DNA of 64,000 bases, taken from Streptomyces sp. ICC1. GTDB lineage: Bacteria > Actinomycetota > Actinomycetes > Streptomycetales > Streptomycetaceae. Below the pieces are notes generated by a model, which saw only the letters and a program-made list of their open reading frames with translations, was not told the DNA's origin and ran no database searches. The stretch lies in assembly GCF_003287935.1 (NCBI RefSeq), contig NZ_CP030287.1:2508267-2572266 (forward strand), read 5' to 3'. The position numbers were made by a program, and so were the translations under genes. Numbering within the stretch: position 1 is the stretch's first letter; every line of letters starts with the position of its first letter. Shown one piece after another: positions 30,963-39,804 of this stretch.

Positions 30963-32203
30963 CCGGCCGCGCCGGGCACGGCGACCGGGGCGACCGGGGC
31001 GGTCTCCCCGTGGCTGAGGGTCTCCCACGCCACGAACAGGTCGTCCGTCCCCGCCGGCCGCGTCTTCTCGACCAGCTCGCGGGTGTGCGGCAGCCTCGCG
31101 CCCGCCCGCACCTCGTAGTGCTGGAGCGCCACTTCCAGGTCGGGGCCCATGGTGCGCTCCACCTCGCCCCCGCACAGCCAGTCGGGGGCCTCCTCCCCCA
31201 GCTGGTACCTCGCGTGGAACTCCAGCGCCGCCTTGAGCCGCTCGCCCTGTTCCCCGTACAGGTCGACGCCCTGGTGCCAGGCCGTCTCCGCGATGTGTCC
31301 GGACGCGGCGAGCGAGTAGCCGACGTGCATGAGGTTGCGGCAGGTCTCCTGGGCGACGCCGTCGACGTAGGTGCCCTGGCCGAACCAGTACGCCTTGACC
31401 TTGTCCGCCGAGTCGATGCCCGTGCGCGGCGGGCCCGCCGGATGCGGGCCGTCCTTCTCCAGGTAGAAGTACGCCGGGACGCGCTCGCGGAACCGTTCCA
31501 GGGACTCCCGGAAGACCGCCTGGTCCTCCAGGAAGACGGCGATGCCCATGGCGGCGTCGGTCATGGCCAGTTCCCAGTTGCCGTTGTACGTCGGCACCTG
31601 CGCGCGGACGGCCGGGAGGTAGGCCGTGCGCAGCATCTCCTTGAACCGGGCGACCTGCCGCTCGCCCCAGTTCGGGTAGTCGGCGCGCACGATCTCGGCG
31701 GCCCGCGCCCAGGTGGAGCCGGACCAGGCGGCCTGGAGTCCGGCGTTGTCCTCGGCGTGACGCTTCATCACGTCCGACCAGGCGTCCATGATCTGCACGG
31801 CCTTGCGGGCGTGGGCGGTCTTGCCGTTGACCGACCACAGCAGGGCGTGCGTGTAGGCGGCGATCGCGTCCTGCCGTTCGTCGAGGCAGGACTGCGGGCC
31901 CGAGTTGAAGGGGCAGGGCACCACGTCGGCCGGGTGCGGCGTGTAGTCGAGGGAGGCGTAGCGGCTCGTCAGGAGCGTCCGGTACGCCGAGGCCCACGGC
32001 TCCTTGCCGGCCGCGACCATCTGCTTCGCGTGCTGGAGCTGGGTGTGGCTGACGACGACGCCCGGGTGGCGGAAGACCACGTCGCCCGGGGCATGGGACT
32101 GCGCCCGGCCCTCGGGCGCGGCGCAGGCCGCGAGCAGCAGGCCGCCCGCGAGGAGGGCGCCGACGATTCCGAGACCGAGTCGCTTGGATGCGGATGCGTT
32201 CAT
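30959..32203 (-). CDS. Alginate-lyase-like secreted lipoprotein
   Basis: A 414-residue protein with a lipoprotein signal (LLLAAC, Cys near residue 27) and an all-helical toroid domain of the alginate lyase (PL5-like) type. Characteristic features are the NGKTAHARKAVQIMDAWSD helix, QAAWSGSTWARAAEI, NGNWELAMTDAAMGI and the HxGYSLAASGHIAETAWHQG region that carries the His/Tyr expected for beta-elimination. The polysaccharide substrate is unknown. ATG at 32203 is preferred over GTG at 32212 because an AAGG lies upstream. Confidence 0.8.
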   Translation of the reverse strand: MNASASKRLGLGIVGALLAGGLLLAACAAPEGRAQSHAPGDVVFRHPGVVVSHTQLQHAKQMVAAGKEPWASAYRTLLTSRYASLDYTPHPADVVPCPFNSGPQSCLDERQDAIAAYTHALLWSVNGKTAHARKAVQIMDAWSDVMKRHAEDNAGLQAAWSGSTWARAAEIVRADYPNWGERQVARFKEMLRTAYLPAVRAQVPTYNGNWELAMTDAAMGIAVFLEDQAVFRESLERFRERVPAYFYLEKDGPHPAGPPRTGIDSADKVKAYWFGQGTYVDGVAQETCRNLMHVGYSLAASGHIAETAWHQGVDLYGEQGERLKAALEFHARYQLGEEAPDWLCGGEVERTMGPDLEVALQHYEVRAGARLPHTRELVEKTRPAGTDDLFVAWETLSHGETAPVAPVAVPGAAG

Positions 32204-32292
32204 GTCTGACACGCCTTCACGCTTGCCCCGTGCTCGGCGCCTCCCACCGCCCCTTGCGCCGTTCGGCGCGCCCTACCGCCCTAACGGCACCC

Positions 32293-32544
32293 TCATACGG
32301 GCACGAGGGCGCAGCGTCGCATCACGTCGTCCAGGGAGAGCCCGAGGGCCCCGGCGAGGGCGGCCACGGTGAAGAAGGCCGGCGTCGGGGCCCGGCCGGT
32401 CTCGATCTTGCGGAGCGTCTCGGCGGAGAGACCGGCGCTGGCCGCGACCTCGACCATGCTCCGGCCGCTGCGGGCCGTGCGCAACAGGGCGCCCAGGCGC
32501 TCGCCGCGCTCGCGCTCTTCGGGGGTGAGGGGGGTGCGGACCAT
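32293..32544 (-). CDS. XRE-family helix-turn-helix regulator
   Basis: An 83-residue protein that is almost only a helix-turn-helix: VEVAASAGLSAETLRKIETGRAPTP, with FFTVAALAGALGLSLDDV completing the fold. It is transcribed away from the methionine aminopeptidase gene, and the 64-base gap between them carries AT-rich repeated and palindromic sites. It probably represses itself and the aminopeptidase gene; the ligand is unknown. Confidence 0.88.
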   Translation of the reverse strand: MVRTPLTPEERERGERLGALLRTARSGRSMVEVAASAGLSAETLRKIETGRAPTPAFFTVAALAGALGLSLDDVMRRCALVPV

Positions 32545-32572
32545 GGCCCCATCCTACCCCGGAGACCCATAC

Positions 32573-32600
32573 TTATACCGTTACAGTTATACCGGTATAG
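32573..32600. promoter_or_regulatory. AT-rich operator: direct repeat plus palindrome
   Basis: TTATACCG occurs at 32573-32580 and 32587-32594, and the second copy is half of the perfect palindrome TATACCGGTATA (32588-32599). The island is strikingly AT-rich for this genome. It lies between the XRE regulator and the aminopeptidase gene, ten bases before the aminopeptidase ATG, so bound protein would block that start. Confidence 0.75.
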
Positions 32601-32608
32601 TTATTGGC

Positions 32609-33376
32609 ATGGTGGAACTGAAATCAGACCGATCGATCGACGAGATGCGCGCCGCCGGCCGCGTCGTCGCGCACGCCCTCGCGGCCGTCCGGGACCGGGC
32701 GGCCGTCGGAGTGTCCCTGCTGGAGCTGGACCGCGTCGCCCGCGAGGTCCTCCGGGAAGCCGGCGCGACCTCCCCCTTCCTCGGCTACCGGCCCTCTTTC
32801 GCGCCGGTGCCCTTCCCCGCCGTCGTCTGCGCCTCCGTCAACGACGCGATCGTGCACGGCATCCCGGACGGGTACCGGCTGCGCGACGGCGACCTGGTCA
32901 GCATCGACTGCGGCGCGAAGCTGGGCGGCTGGGTCGGCGACGCGGCCGTCAGCTTCACCGTCGGCCGGGCCCGCCCCGCCGACCTGCGGCTCATCGAGAC
33001 CGCCGAGGCCGCCCTGGCCGCGGGCATCGCCGCCGCGCTGCCCGGCAACCGCGTCGGCGACATCGCGCACGCCATCGGCACCGTCTGCCGCTCCGCCGGG
33101 TACGGCATCCCGGACGGCTTCGGCGGCCACGGCGTCGGCCGCTCCATGCACGAGGAGCCCGGCGTGCCCAACGAGGGCCCGGCGGGGCGCGGCACGAAGC
33201 TGCGCCCCGGCACGGTGATCGCGATCGAGCCGATGCTGATCGCGGGCGGCGGGGACGACTACGCCTGCGACGCGGACGGCTGGACCCTGCGGACCGTCGA
33301 CGGCAGCCGCGCCGCGCACGCCGAGCACACGGTCGCGATCACCGCAGACGGCCCGAGGATCCTCACCGCCCTCTAG
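32609..33376 (+). CDS. map: Type I methionine aminopeptidase (additional copy, regulated)
   Basis: A 255-residue metallopeptidase that removes N-terminal Met. The metal ligands are present: Asp in VSIDCGAKLGG, Asp in WVGDAAVSF, His in FGGHGVGRSMHE, Glu in AIEPML and Glu in AEHTVAIT. It is not in a ribosomal protein context, so it is likely an extra copy. No clear ribosome binding site is seen before the ATG; the operator ends nine bases upstream, so translation from a very short leader is possible. The divergent XRE regulator suggests inducible expression. Confidence 0.93.
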   Translation: MVELKSDRSIDEMRAAGRVVAHALAAVRDRAAVGVSLLELDRVAREVLREAGATSPFLGYRPSFAPVPFPAVVCASVNDAIVHGIPDGYRLRDGDLVSIDCGAKLGGWVGDAAVSFTVGRARPADLRLIETAEAALAAGIAAALPGNRVGDIAHAIGTVCRSAGYGIPDGFGGHGVGRSMHEEPGVPNEGPAGRGTKLRPGTVIAIEPMLIAGGGDDYACDADGWTLRTVDGSRAAHAEHTVAITADGPRILTAL

Positions 33377-33414
33377 TGCTGTGACCGGAAAGGTTCACCG
33401 GGTCGCGGCGCTAG

Positions 33415-33452
33415 ACGCTCCTGGGCACGGCCCGCGCCGTGCCCAGGAGCGT
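33415..33452. terminator. Bidirectional terminator between map and ggt
   Basis: A perfect 17-base inverted repeat (33415-33431 and 33436-33452) around a four-base loop, followed by TT on the plus strand. It separates two convergent genes and lies 38 bases after the map stop. Confidence 0.8.
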
Positions 33453-33455
33453 TTA

Positions 33456-35267
33456 CTACGGCTTCCCGTGCGGGTGCACCACCATCGCCGAGCCCCCGCC
33501 CCGGCGGGTGGTCTCGGCGGCGGCCAGCCACCGCCCGTCGGGCAGCCGCTGGACCCCGGTGGCCGCGCCGATCTCCGGGTTCTGCCGGAAGCCCTGGCCG
33601 AGGGCCTCCAACTCGGCGCGGACCGGGCTGTTCCACAGGCCCGGCTCCAGCTCCGTGGTGGTCTGGTTGCGCTGGCTGGCGCGCGGCGCGGCGATGGCGT
33701 CGACGAGCGGCAGCCCCCGGTCCAGGTGCCCGGTCAGGGTCTGCAGGACCGTGGTGATGATGGTGGCGCCGCCCGGGGAGCCCACCGCGAGGACGGGACG
33801 CCCGTCCTCCAGCACGATGGTCGGGGACATCGAGGAGCGCGGCCGCTTGCCGGGACCGGGCAGGTTCGGGTCGGGGACGCCGGGGGCGGCCGGCGCGAAG
33901 GAGAAGTCGGTCAGCTCGTTGTTGAGCAGGAAGCCCCGGCCCGGCACCGTGATGGCGCTGCCGCCCGTCGACTCGATGGTCAGGGTGTAGGAGACCACGT
34001 TGCCCCAGCGGTCGGCGACGGTCAGGTGCGTGGTGTTCTCCCCCTCGTACGTGGTCGGGGCGGCCTGCCCGCCGGCGCCGCAGGCGACCGGGTGGCGCGG
34101 GTCGCCCGGGGCGAGCGGGCTGGTCAGCGCCTTGCCCGGGTCGATGAGGCAGCCGCGCGAGTCGGCGTACCGCTGCGAGAGCAGCTCCCGGGTGGGCACG
34201 TCCTCGGCGGCCGGGTCGCCGACCCAGCGGCCGCGGTCGGCGAAGGAGATCCGGGAGGCCTCGATGAAGCGGTGCAGGTACTGCGACTCTTCGAGCGAGC
34301 CGAGGTCGGAGCGCTCCAGGATGTTCAGCGCCTCGCCGACGGTGGTGCCGCCGGAGGAGGACGGGGCCATGCTGTAGACGTCCAGACCCCGGTAGCCGAC
34401 CCGGGTCGGCTCCTGCCGCTTCGTCGCGTACGCGCGCAGGTCGCCGACGGTCAGGTCGCCGGAGCGGACCACGCGGGTGGCGGCCGGGTCGACGGGGGGC
34501 TTGCGGACGGCGCGGACGATGTCCTCGGCGATCGGCCCCCGGTAGAGCGCGCCCGCGCCCTTGCGGCCCAGCTCGGCGTAAGTGGCCGCCAGATCGGGGT
34601 TCTTGAAGGTGGATCCGACCACCGGGAGGGCGCCGCCGGGCAGGAAGAGCCTCCTGGTGTCGGGGAAGTCCTTGAAGCGGTCCTGGTTGAGCTCGGTCTG
34701 CGCGCGGAAGGTGGCGTCGACGGAGAAGCCGTCCCGGGCCAGTTTCTCGGCGGGCTTGAGCAGTTGGCCGAGCGGGCGGGTGCCCCAGGCGCCCAGCGCG
34801 CTCTGCCAGGTCGCCGGGGTGCCCGGGACTCCGACGCCGCGGCCGCTGGTCTGGCCCTCGGCGAAGGGGATCGGGACGCCGTTCTCCTGGAAGAGCGTGG
34901 CGGTGGCGCTCGCCGGGGCGGTCTCCCGGCCGTCGATGGTCCGCACGCGGCCGGAGCGGGCGTCGTAGTACACGAAGTAGCCGCCCCCGCCGATGCCCGC
35001 GGAGTACGGCTCGGTGACCCCGAGCGCGGCGGCCGTCGCGACGGCGGCGTCCACGGCGTTGCCGCCGGAACGCAGGACGGCGATGCCGGCCGCGCTCGCG
35101 TCCGCGTCGACACTGGCCACGGCCCCGCCCCAGCCGGCGGCGACCGGAACCTTGGCCGGTGTCCCGGAGCCGCCCGCCGCGGACGGCGGCGCGGCCGCTC
35201 CGGTGGAGACGAGCGCACCGGCGAGTGCGAGGAGCGCTAACTGACGTGCTGCGGCGGGACGACGCAT
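33456..35267 (-). CDS. ggt: Gamma-glutamyltransferase, secreted
   Basis: A 603-residue exported enzyme that cleaves or transfers the gamma-glutamyl group of glutathione and related compounds. A signal peptide (about residues 1-32) precedes the large subunit. The autoprocessing and catalytic Thr lies in GENTTHLTVADRWG, and the small subunit has RGFLLNNELTDFS, PRSSMSPTIV and VGSPGGATI. ATG at 35267 gives the signal peptide; a 19-residue upstream extension is possible but has no ribosome binding site. Confidence 0.94.
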   Translation of the reverse strand: MRRPAAARQLALLALAGALVSTGAAAPPSAAGGSGTPAKVPVAAGWGGAVASVDADASAAGIAVLRSGGNAVDAAVATAAALGVTEPYSAGIGGGGYFVYYDARSGRVRTIDGRETAPASATATLFQENGVPIPFAEGQTSGRGVGVPGTPATWQSALGAWGTRPLGQLLKPAEKLARDGFSVDATFRAQTELNQDRFKDFPDTRRLFLPGGALPVVGSTFKNPDLAATYAELGRKGAGALYRGPIAEDIVRAVRKPPVDPAATRVVRSGDLTVGDLRAYATKRQEPTRVGYRGLDVYSMAPSSSGGTTVGEALNILERSDLGSLEESQYLHRFIEASRISFADRGRWVGDPAAEDVPTRELLSQRYADSRGCLIDPGKALTSPLAPGDPRHPVACGAGGQAAPTTYEGENTTHLTVADRWGNVVSYTLTIESTGGSAITVPGRGFLLNNELTDFSFAPAAPGVPDPNLPGPGKRPRSSMSPTIVLEDGRPVLAVGSPGGATIITTVLQTLTGHLDRGLPLVDAIAAPRASQRNQTTTELEPGLWNSPVRAELEALGQGFRQNPEIGAATGVQRLPDGRWLAAAETTRRGGGSAMVVHPHGKP

Positions 35268-35430
35268 CCGTACCTCCAGTAGACGGCCTGTCAGACCCCC
35301 CTGACCCGGGCCTGAGTCCGGCACTTTAACTTCACCCCGCCCCCCGCGTCAGGACGGCCCGGTGCGGGGCTTGAGTCGTTTGTTGGTCGTGGTTGGCCAT
35401 CGGGCGGCTCGTTTGGATGAATGTGTAGTG

Positions 35431-37158
35431 ATGCGGGCATGCGGTCTTGGTGGGGGTCGGCGAGAGCGCGTACTGCGTACGCTGGCCGTCCCGTTCACGG
35501 TGCCGGCGCCAGCGGGTGCGCGCATCAGGGATCGACTACGCCTGTCCACCCGTGATGCCGAGGTCTTGCGGATGGTCGGCAGGCACCTGGGCCGGTATGC
35601 CCGTGCCGATCTGGCTGAGCGGGTCCGCATCGGCAGGGTGCCGGTGAAGGAGAACAGGCGGACGGATCGCAAACGTGCACTGACGACGGTGTCGTCGTCC
35701 CGGTGGGCGGGGGCGATCACCCGCACATCCGAGGACCAGTACCAACTCAGTGTGCGATGCCTGTTTAATGAGCGGACCTCGCTGCGTCGGTCCATCTCGG
35801 AGATCGCTAAGCGTTTGGACGTTCCGTGCGGTCAGCGTGTGCATGGCGTCCGGGGGTACCCGTACCGGGCTGAACGGGCGCAGAAGCAGGCCCGGTTGCA
35901 AGTCCTCATCGCACGCCTGGCGGAGGTGGAGCGGCGTATCGAGGCCGGACATCCAACGGTTGTGATGGGTGGCCGCCAACTGGCGAAAGTGCGGCACAAT
36001 CTCGCCGCCGCCGGCCTCGCCGAGGCTGAGTGGCGGGAGCGGTGGGACGCGCAGCGCATGTTCCTGACCGCTGACGGGGAGTCGGGGGCACCGTACGGGA
36101 ATTACACGATCACCGTCGATCCGGGCGATGGCACGCTCACGATCGTCCTACCCGAACCGCTCAGACACCTCGCCAACGCCCCCCGGGGCCGCTACCGGCT
36201 CGCCTGCACCGTCACGTTCCACCACCGCCAAGGCGAATGGCTGGACCGGGTCACAGCCAACCGCGCGGTGCGCTACGACATCGTGTGCGACCCCGAACGC
36301 GGCCGCTGGTATCTCGACGCCTCCTGGTCCACCCCGGCAACGCCCTTCCCGACCCCTGCAGAGCTGGCCGCAACCGGCACCCGGCTGCTGGCCGTGGACC
36401 TCAACGCCGGGCACCTCGCCGCCTGCGTCATCGACGCCCACGGCAACCCCGTCGGCCAGCCGATCACCATACCTACCGACCTGACCGGGCCCACATCCCA
36501 ACGTGACGGACGCCTCCGGCAAGCCATCAGCGAACTCATCCACCTCGCGGAACTCCATGGCTGCACCGGTCTGGCCATCGAAAACCTCGGCTTCACCGAT
36601 GCCCGCGCCACCGGCCGCGAGACGATGGGCCGGGGCACACGCGGCAGGACGTTCCGCCGCACCGTCGCCGGACTACCCACCGCGAAGTTCCGCGACCGGC
36701 TGTCCGGCATGGCCCACCACGCCGGCCTCATCGTCGTCGCGGTCGACCCCGCCTACACCAGCCGTTGGGGCGCCCAACACTGGAAGGCTCCGTTCCAACA
36801 GCAATCGAAGACCACCACCACCACCGGCCACCATGCGGCGGCGGTGGCGATCGGCAGGCGTGCCCTCGGACACGGAACTCGGCGTCGGCCAGGTGTGACC
36901 GCACACGACCAGAGGATCGTCGCGCGGAGAGCTACCGGCCAGACCGTCACCGCACCGAGGGCACGCGGGACCGCGAGCCCGCCAAGGACCACAGGCACAC
37001 CCCACCAGGGGCCCAAGACCTGCCGGGCCCGAAGCGACCAGCTCGCGCTATTCCCCGTCTCCCAAAACCGTTCGGGGAGACAACCGGCCAGCCCGGTTCA
37101 CAGCGATCTGGCCGGTATCGGCCAACCTCGCCAGGAACGGTTAACATCCGCGCCATGA
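35431..37158 (+). CDS. TnpB-related RuvC-fold protein without zinc ribbon (IS200/IS605-associated type)
   Basis: A 575-residue protein of the TnpB-related group. The RuvC-like core keeps the first Asp (D323 in LAVDLNAG) and the Glu (E384 in LAIENLGF). The segment VAVDPAYTSRWG (D439) stands where TnpB proteins have their TSxxC zinc ribbon, but no Cys pairs are present, and the final DxNAA catalytic block is replaced by GHHAAAVAIGRR (466-477). A basic C-terminal extension of about 90 residues follows. TnpB proteins are RNA-guided nucleases; this one may be a diverged or repurposed form. ATG at 35431 has no good ribosome binding site; GTG at 35362 is the alternative. Its stop overlaps the next gene start (ATGA). 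Confidence 0.8.
   Translation: MRACGLGGGRRERVLRTLAVPFTVPAPAGARIRDRLRLSTRDAEVLRMVGRHLGRYARADLAERVRIGRVPVKENRRTDRKRALTTVSSSRWAGAITRTSEDQYQLSVRCLFNERTSLRRSISEIAKRLDVPCGQRVHGVRGYPYRAERAQKQARLQVLIARLAEVERRIEAGHPTVVMGGRQLAKVRHNLAAAGLAEAEWRERWDAQRMFLTADGESGAPYGNYTITVDPGDGTLTIVLPEPLRHLANAPRGRYRLACTVTFHHRQGEWLDRVTANRAVRYDIVCDPERGRWYLDASWSTPATPFPTPAELAATGTRLLAVDLNAGHLAACVIDAHGNPVGQPITIPTDLTGPTSQRDGRLRQAISELIHLAELHGCTGLAIENLGFTDARATGRETMGRGTRGRTFRRTVAGLPTAKFRDRLSGMAHHAGLIVVAVDPAYTSRWGAQHWKAPFQQQSKTTTTTGHHAAAVAIGRRALGHGTRRRPGVTAHDQRIVARRATGQTVTAPRARGTASPPRTTGTPHQGPKTCRARSDQLALFPVSQNRSGRQPASPVHSDLAGIGQPRQERLTSAP
37109..37124 (+). repeat. Hairpin in the 3' end of the tnpB-related gene
   Basis: TGGCCG at 37109-37114 and CGGCCA at 37119-37124 pair perfectly around GTAT. 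Subterminal hairpins near the right end are typical of IS200/IS605 elements, whose guide (omega) RNA covers this end. It is only 30 bases before the next gene, so the element boundary would be very close. Confidence 0.4.
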
Positions 37159-37880
37159 ACGACGACGTGCGCAACATCGTGCTGGGGGTGGCGGCCACCG
37201 CCATCAGCGGCGGCTTCGGCTGGTTCGCCCGGACCTACTTGTGGCGCCGCGCGCTGCGCCGCAAACAGGCCTTCTTCGGGCTGCCGGCCGGCTCCGACTG
37301 CCTGTTCGTGGCCAACCGCCAGATGGGCGGCACCGATTCCTCGCTGCACCGCAACGACGCCTTCGCCCTGCTGGAGATATCCGCCCTGATCAAGGACTGC
37401 GGGGCGAACGTGCAGATCGTCACGCACGACCAGGCCCGCCAGGGCTTCGGGGAACGGGCCGAGTTCTGTGTGGGCGGGCCGTCCTCCAACGCCCGGACGA
37501 CGGCGCACCTGGGTTCCATGCTCCCCGGGGTGCGGATTATCGTCTCCAGCGAGCCCGTGCCGGACCGCGGGGCGATCACCGTCGGCGGGGAATCGTACCG
37601 CTGGGTCAAGGGCCTCGTCGAGCACGTGCTGCTGGCGCGGCTGACGACCGGGCAGGGGTCCCGGCCGGTCTTCCTGCTGTGCGGGCAGACCGCCATCAGC
37701 AATCAGGCCGCCGCCCGCTATCTGGCCAAACACCACCGGCAGCTGGCCGACGACTACGGCGACGAGTCCTTCTGCATCCTGCTCAAGGTGGTCAACTCCG
37801 ATGCCTACGGCCCCGATGTGACGGAGCTGGTCGCCGACGTCACCGGCCCGGCCCGGACACCCGCAGCGGCAGCCGTGTGA
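37155..37880 (+). CDS. Membrane-anchored hypothetical protein
   Basis: A 241-residue protein with one N-terminal helix (about residues 8-27) and a soluble alpha/beta domain starting at LPAGSDCLFVANRQMGGTDSSLHRNDAFALLE. It has alternating strands and helices and a C-terminal FLLCGQTAISNQAAARYLAKHH, suggesting a Rossmann-like fold. I know no function for it. The ATG overlaps the stop of the tnpB-related gene, and its 3' end overlaps the convergent P450 gene by 41 bases. Confidence 0.75.
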   Translation: MNDDVRNIVLGVAATAISGGFGWFARTYLWRRALRRKQAFFGLPAGSDCLFVANRQMGGTDSSLHRNDAFALLEISALIKDCGANVQIVTHDQARQGFGERAEFCVGGPSSNARTTAHLGSMLPGVRIIVSSEPVPDRGAITVGGESYRWVKGLVEHVLLARLTTGQGSRPVFLLCGQTAISNQAAARYLAKHHRQLADDYGDESFCILLKVVNSDAYGPDVTELVADVTGPARTPAAAAV

Positions 37881-39162
37881 TCCCGTTGATGAAGTTGGAG
37901 ACCAGCCGGCGCGGGTCGCCCGCCAGTTCCGGCGCCGGCATGAGCGCACGCCACTCCTCGTGGAGGACCCGCAGCTGAAGCCGGGCGAAGTGGGCACCGA
38001 GGCAGACGTGCGGGCCGTCCCCGAAGGAGACGTGGGGATTGGGATCGCGGCCGAGGTCGAGGCGGCCCGGAGCGGTGAAGACGCGCTCGTCGTGGTTGGC
38101 GGAGGCGTGGAAGACGACCACCTTGTCCCCGGCCCGCACCGGCTGTCCCGCGAGTTCGGTGTCGACGGCGGCGGTGCGGCGAAAGCTCAGCACCGGCGGG
38201 TGGACGCGCAGGAGTTCCTCGACGGCCAGCTCCACGGGGACCCGACCGGCCGCCAGTTCGGCGTACGCGCCGGGGGCGCGGGCCAGGGCGAGCAGGCCTC
38301 CCGGGGCCGCGGAGCGCACGGTGTCGTTGCCCGCGACGGTGAGCAGGAAGAAGAACATCTCCAGCTCCGCCTCCGCCAGGCCGGCGAGCGCGAGGGCGGT
38401 CATCACGTCGTCCCCGGGGTGCGCGCGCTTGTGGGCGGCCAGTTCGCGGGCGTACGCGAACATCTCCCCCAGCAGCGCCGGGGAGCGCGGGTTCAGCGGC
38501 TTCCCGTCCGGGCCGAGCCGCGGGGCCGGGGCGTCCTCTGCGCCCTCGGCGTCCTGATATCCGATGATCCGTACCGTCCACTCCAGCAGCAGCCCCCGGT
38601 CGGCGGCCGGGACGCCCAGCAGGTCGGTGAGGTTCAGCAGCGCGTACTCGTCGGTGACGGTGCGCACCAGGTCGGCGGAGCCGCCCTCGGCGCCGTCCCG
38701 GGCGGCGCGCAGCAGCGTACGGGCGCGGTCGCGGACCCGGGCGGCGAAGGCGTCGACGCGGGCCGGGGTGAAGGCGCGGGCGACGGTCCGGCGCAGCCTG
38801 CCGTGCTCGGGGGGATCCTGGTTGAGCATGGTGCGCCGCAGGAAGGGCAGGTCGGCCGGGTCGGGGTCGCGGATCTGGGTGGCGCCCAGGCGGGAGGAGT
38901 ACGTGCGGTGGTCGCGCAGGACCCGGACCACGTCGGTGTGCCGGGTGACGGCCCAGAAGCCCGGGCCGGCGGGCCAGCCGAGGATCTCCGGCTCGTCCTG
39001 CCAGGAGACGGGGCGGTGGTCGCGCAGCAGGCGGTAGCGCTCGTGCGGGACGCCCTCGGCGTAGAGGCGCGGGTCGAAGACGTCGGGGGCGTCCGCGGCC
39101 CGCTCCCGGGCGGCGGCGGGGCTCGGGCGGCCTGGGCGGCCTGGGCGGCCTGGAAGATCCAT
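37840..39162 (-). CDS. Cytochrome P450
   Basis: A soluble bacterial P450 of 440 residues. It has the I-helix oxygen groove LLTVAGNDTVRSAAPGG (with Asn in place of the more usual Glu/Asp before the Thr), the ExxR motif in EELLRVHPP, and the heme loop FGDGPHVCLGAHFAR with the axial Cys. The N-terminus has a Pro/Gly/Arg repeat (PGRPGRPGRP). ATG at 39162 avoids an Arg/Pro-rich lead; a start at 39225 would add 21 residues. No ferredoxin gene is adjacent. Confidence 0.9.
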   Translation of the reverse strand: MDLPGRPGRPGRPSPAAARERAADAPDVFDPRLYAEGVPHERYRLLRDHRPVSWQDEPEILGWPAGPGFWAVTRHTDVVRVLRDHRTYSSRLGATQIRDPDPADLPFLRRTMLNQDPPEHGRLRRTVARAFTPARVDAFAARVRDRARTLLRAARDGAEGGSADLVRTVTDEYALLNLTDLLGVPAADRGLLLEWTVRIIGYQDAEGAEDAPAPRLGPDGKPLNPRSPALLGEMFAYARELAAHKRAHPGDDVMTALALAGLAEAELEMFFFLLTVAGNDTVRSAAPGGLLALARAPGAYAELAAGRVPVELAVEELLRVHPPVLSFRRTAAVDTELAGQPVRAGDKVVVFHASANHDERVFTAPGRLDLGRDPNPHVSFGDGPHVCLGAHFARLQLRVLHEEWRALMPAPELAGDPRRLVSNFINGITRLPLRVSGPGR

Positions 39163-39209
39163 GCGCCACACGGTGGCGGGGCGGGGGCCCGGCCCGCAAG
39201 GGGGCCGCG

Positions 39210-39262
39210 CCCACCGGCCGCCCACCGGCCGCCCACCGGCCGTCAGCCGCCGTCAGCCGCCG
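39210..39262. repeat. Two adjacent short tandem repeats
   Basis: CCCACCGGCCG occurs three times in a row (39210-39242), followed by TCAGCCGCCG twice (39243-39262). The second array covers the end of the lipoprotein gene. They look like slippage repeats; no regulatory role is evident. Confidence 0.85.
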
Positions 39263-39804
39263 TCGGTCGCCACCCGCGAGCCGTCGGCGGCCGCGCACTG
39301 CGCGCGCTGCTTCTTGCCCGCGGCGTCGATGAGGGTCACCTGGGGAGCCGGGGTGATGCGTACCGCCGCCACGGCCGTGCACGCCACCTGGCGGCGGGCG
39401 GGCTCGGACAGCGGGTCGACCGGGTAGGGCAGCTTGACCTGGATGCCCGCCCCGTTGTCGGTGAACGTCAGCGCGCTCTTGCCGTTCATGTTGGCGTCCG
39501 CCGGCGGGAGGGAGCTGGTCAGGCCCGCCTCCCGGGCGGTTTCGTCCGGACCGGCCAGCAGCCGCGAGATCAGGTAGTTGGGCGAGGGGTGGGAGGGCCC
39601 GTCGGGAATCGCCACCGGCACGATCCCGCCCTCGGGCGTGACGAAGTAGACCAGTCCCGTCTCCTCACCGAAGGCCAGCTTCACGGTGGCGGCGCTGCCG
39701 CTCTCGACCACCCCGGTGGTGGCGATGGAGCCGCAGCCGGTGGCGAACAGCAGCGGGACGATCAGGGCGGCGGCGGCCGCCGCGGCCGTGCCGAGCCGGG
39801 TCAT
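39253..39804 (-). CDS. Lipoprotein of a two-component operon
   Basis: A 183-residue lipoprotein (signal peptide with LLFATGC, Cys about residue 24). The mature part has a GerMN-like strand pattern (LVYFVTPEGGIVPVAI, LISRLLAGPDETA, LTSSLPPADAN, PARRQVACTAV). Its ATG overlaps the kinase stop (ATGA), so the three genes regulator, kinase and lipoprotein are one operon. Lipoproteins coupled to such kinases in Streptomyces can modulate sensing of envelope stress (as CseA does), which is a plausible role here. Confidence 0.82.
   Translation of the reverse strand: MTRLGTAAAAAAALIVPLLFATGCGSIATTGVVESGSAATVKLAFGEETGLVYFVTPEGGIVPVAIPDGPSHPSPNYLISRLLAGPDETAREAGLTSSLPPADANMNGKSALTFTDNGAGIQVKLPYPVDPLSEPARRQVACTAVAAVRITPAPQVTLIDAAGKKQRAQCAAADGSRVATDGG

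Noticed and set aside
35391..37127. GGTTGGCC/GGCCAACC as terminal inverted repeats of the tnpB-related element
   Set aside because: Only eight bases match and flanking bases diverge; IS200/IS605 elements do not use terminal inverted repeats, so this is likely chance.
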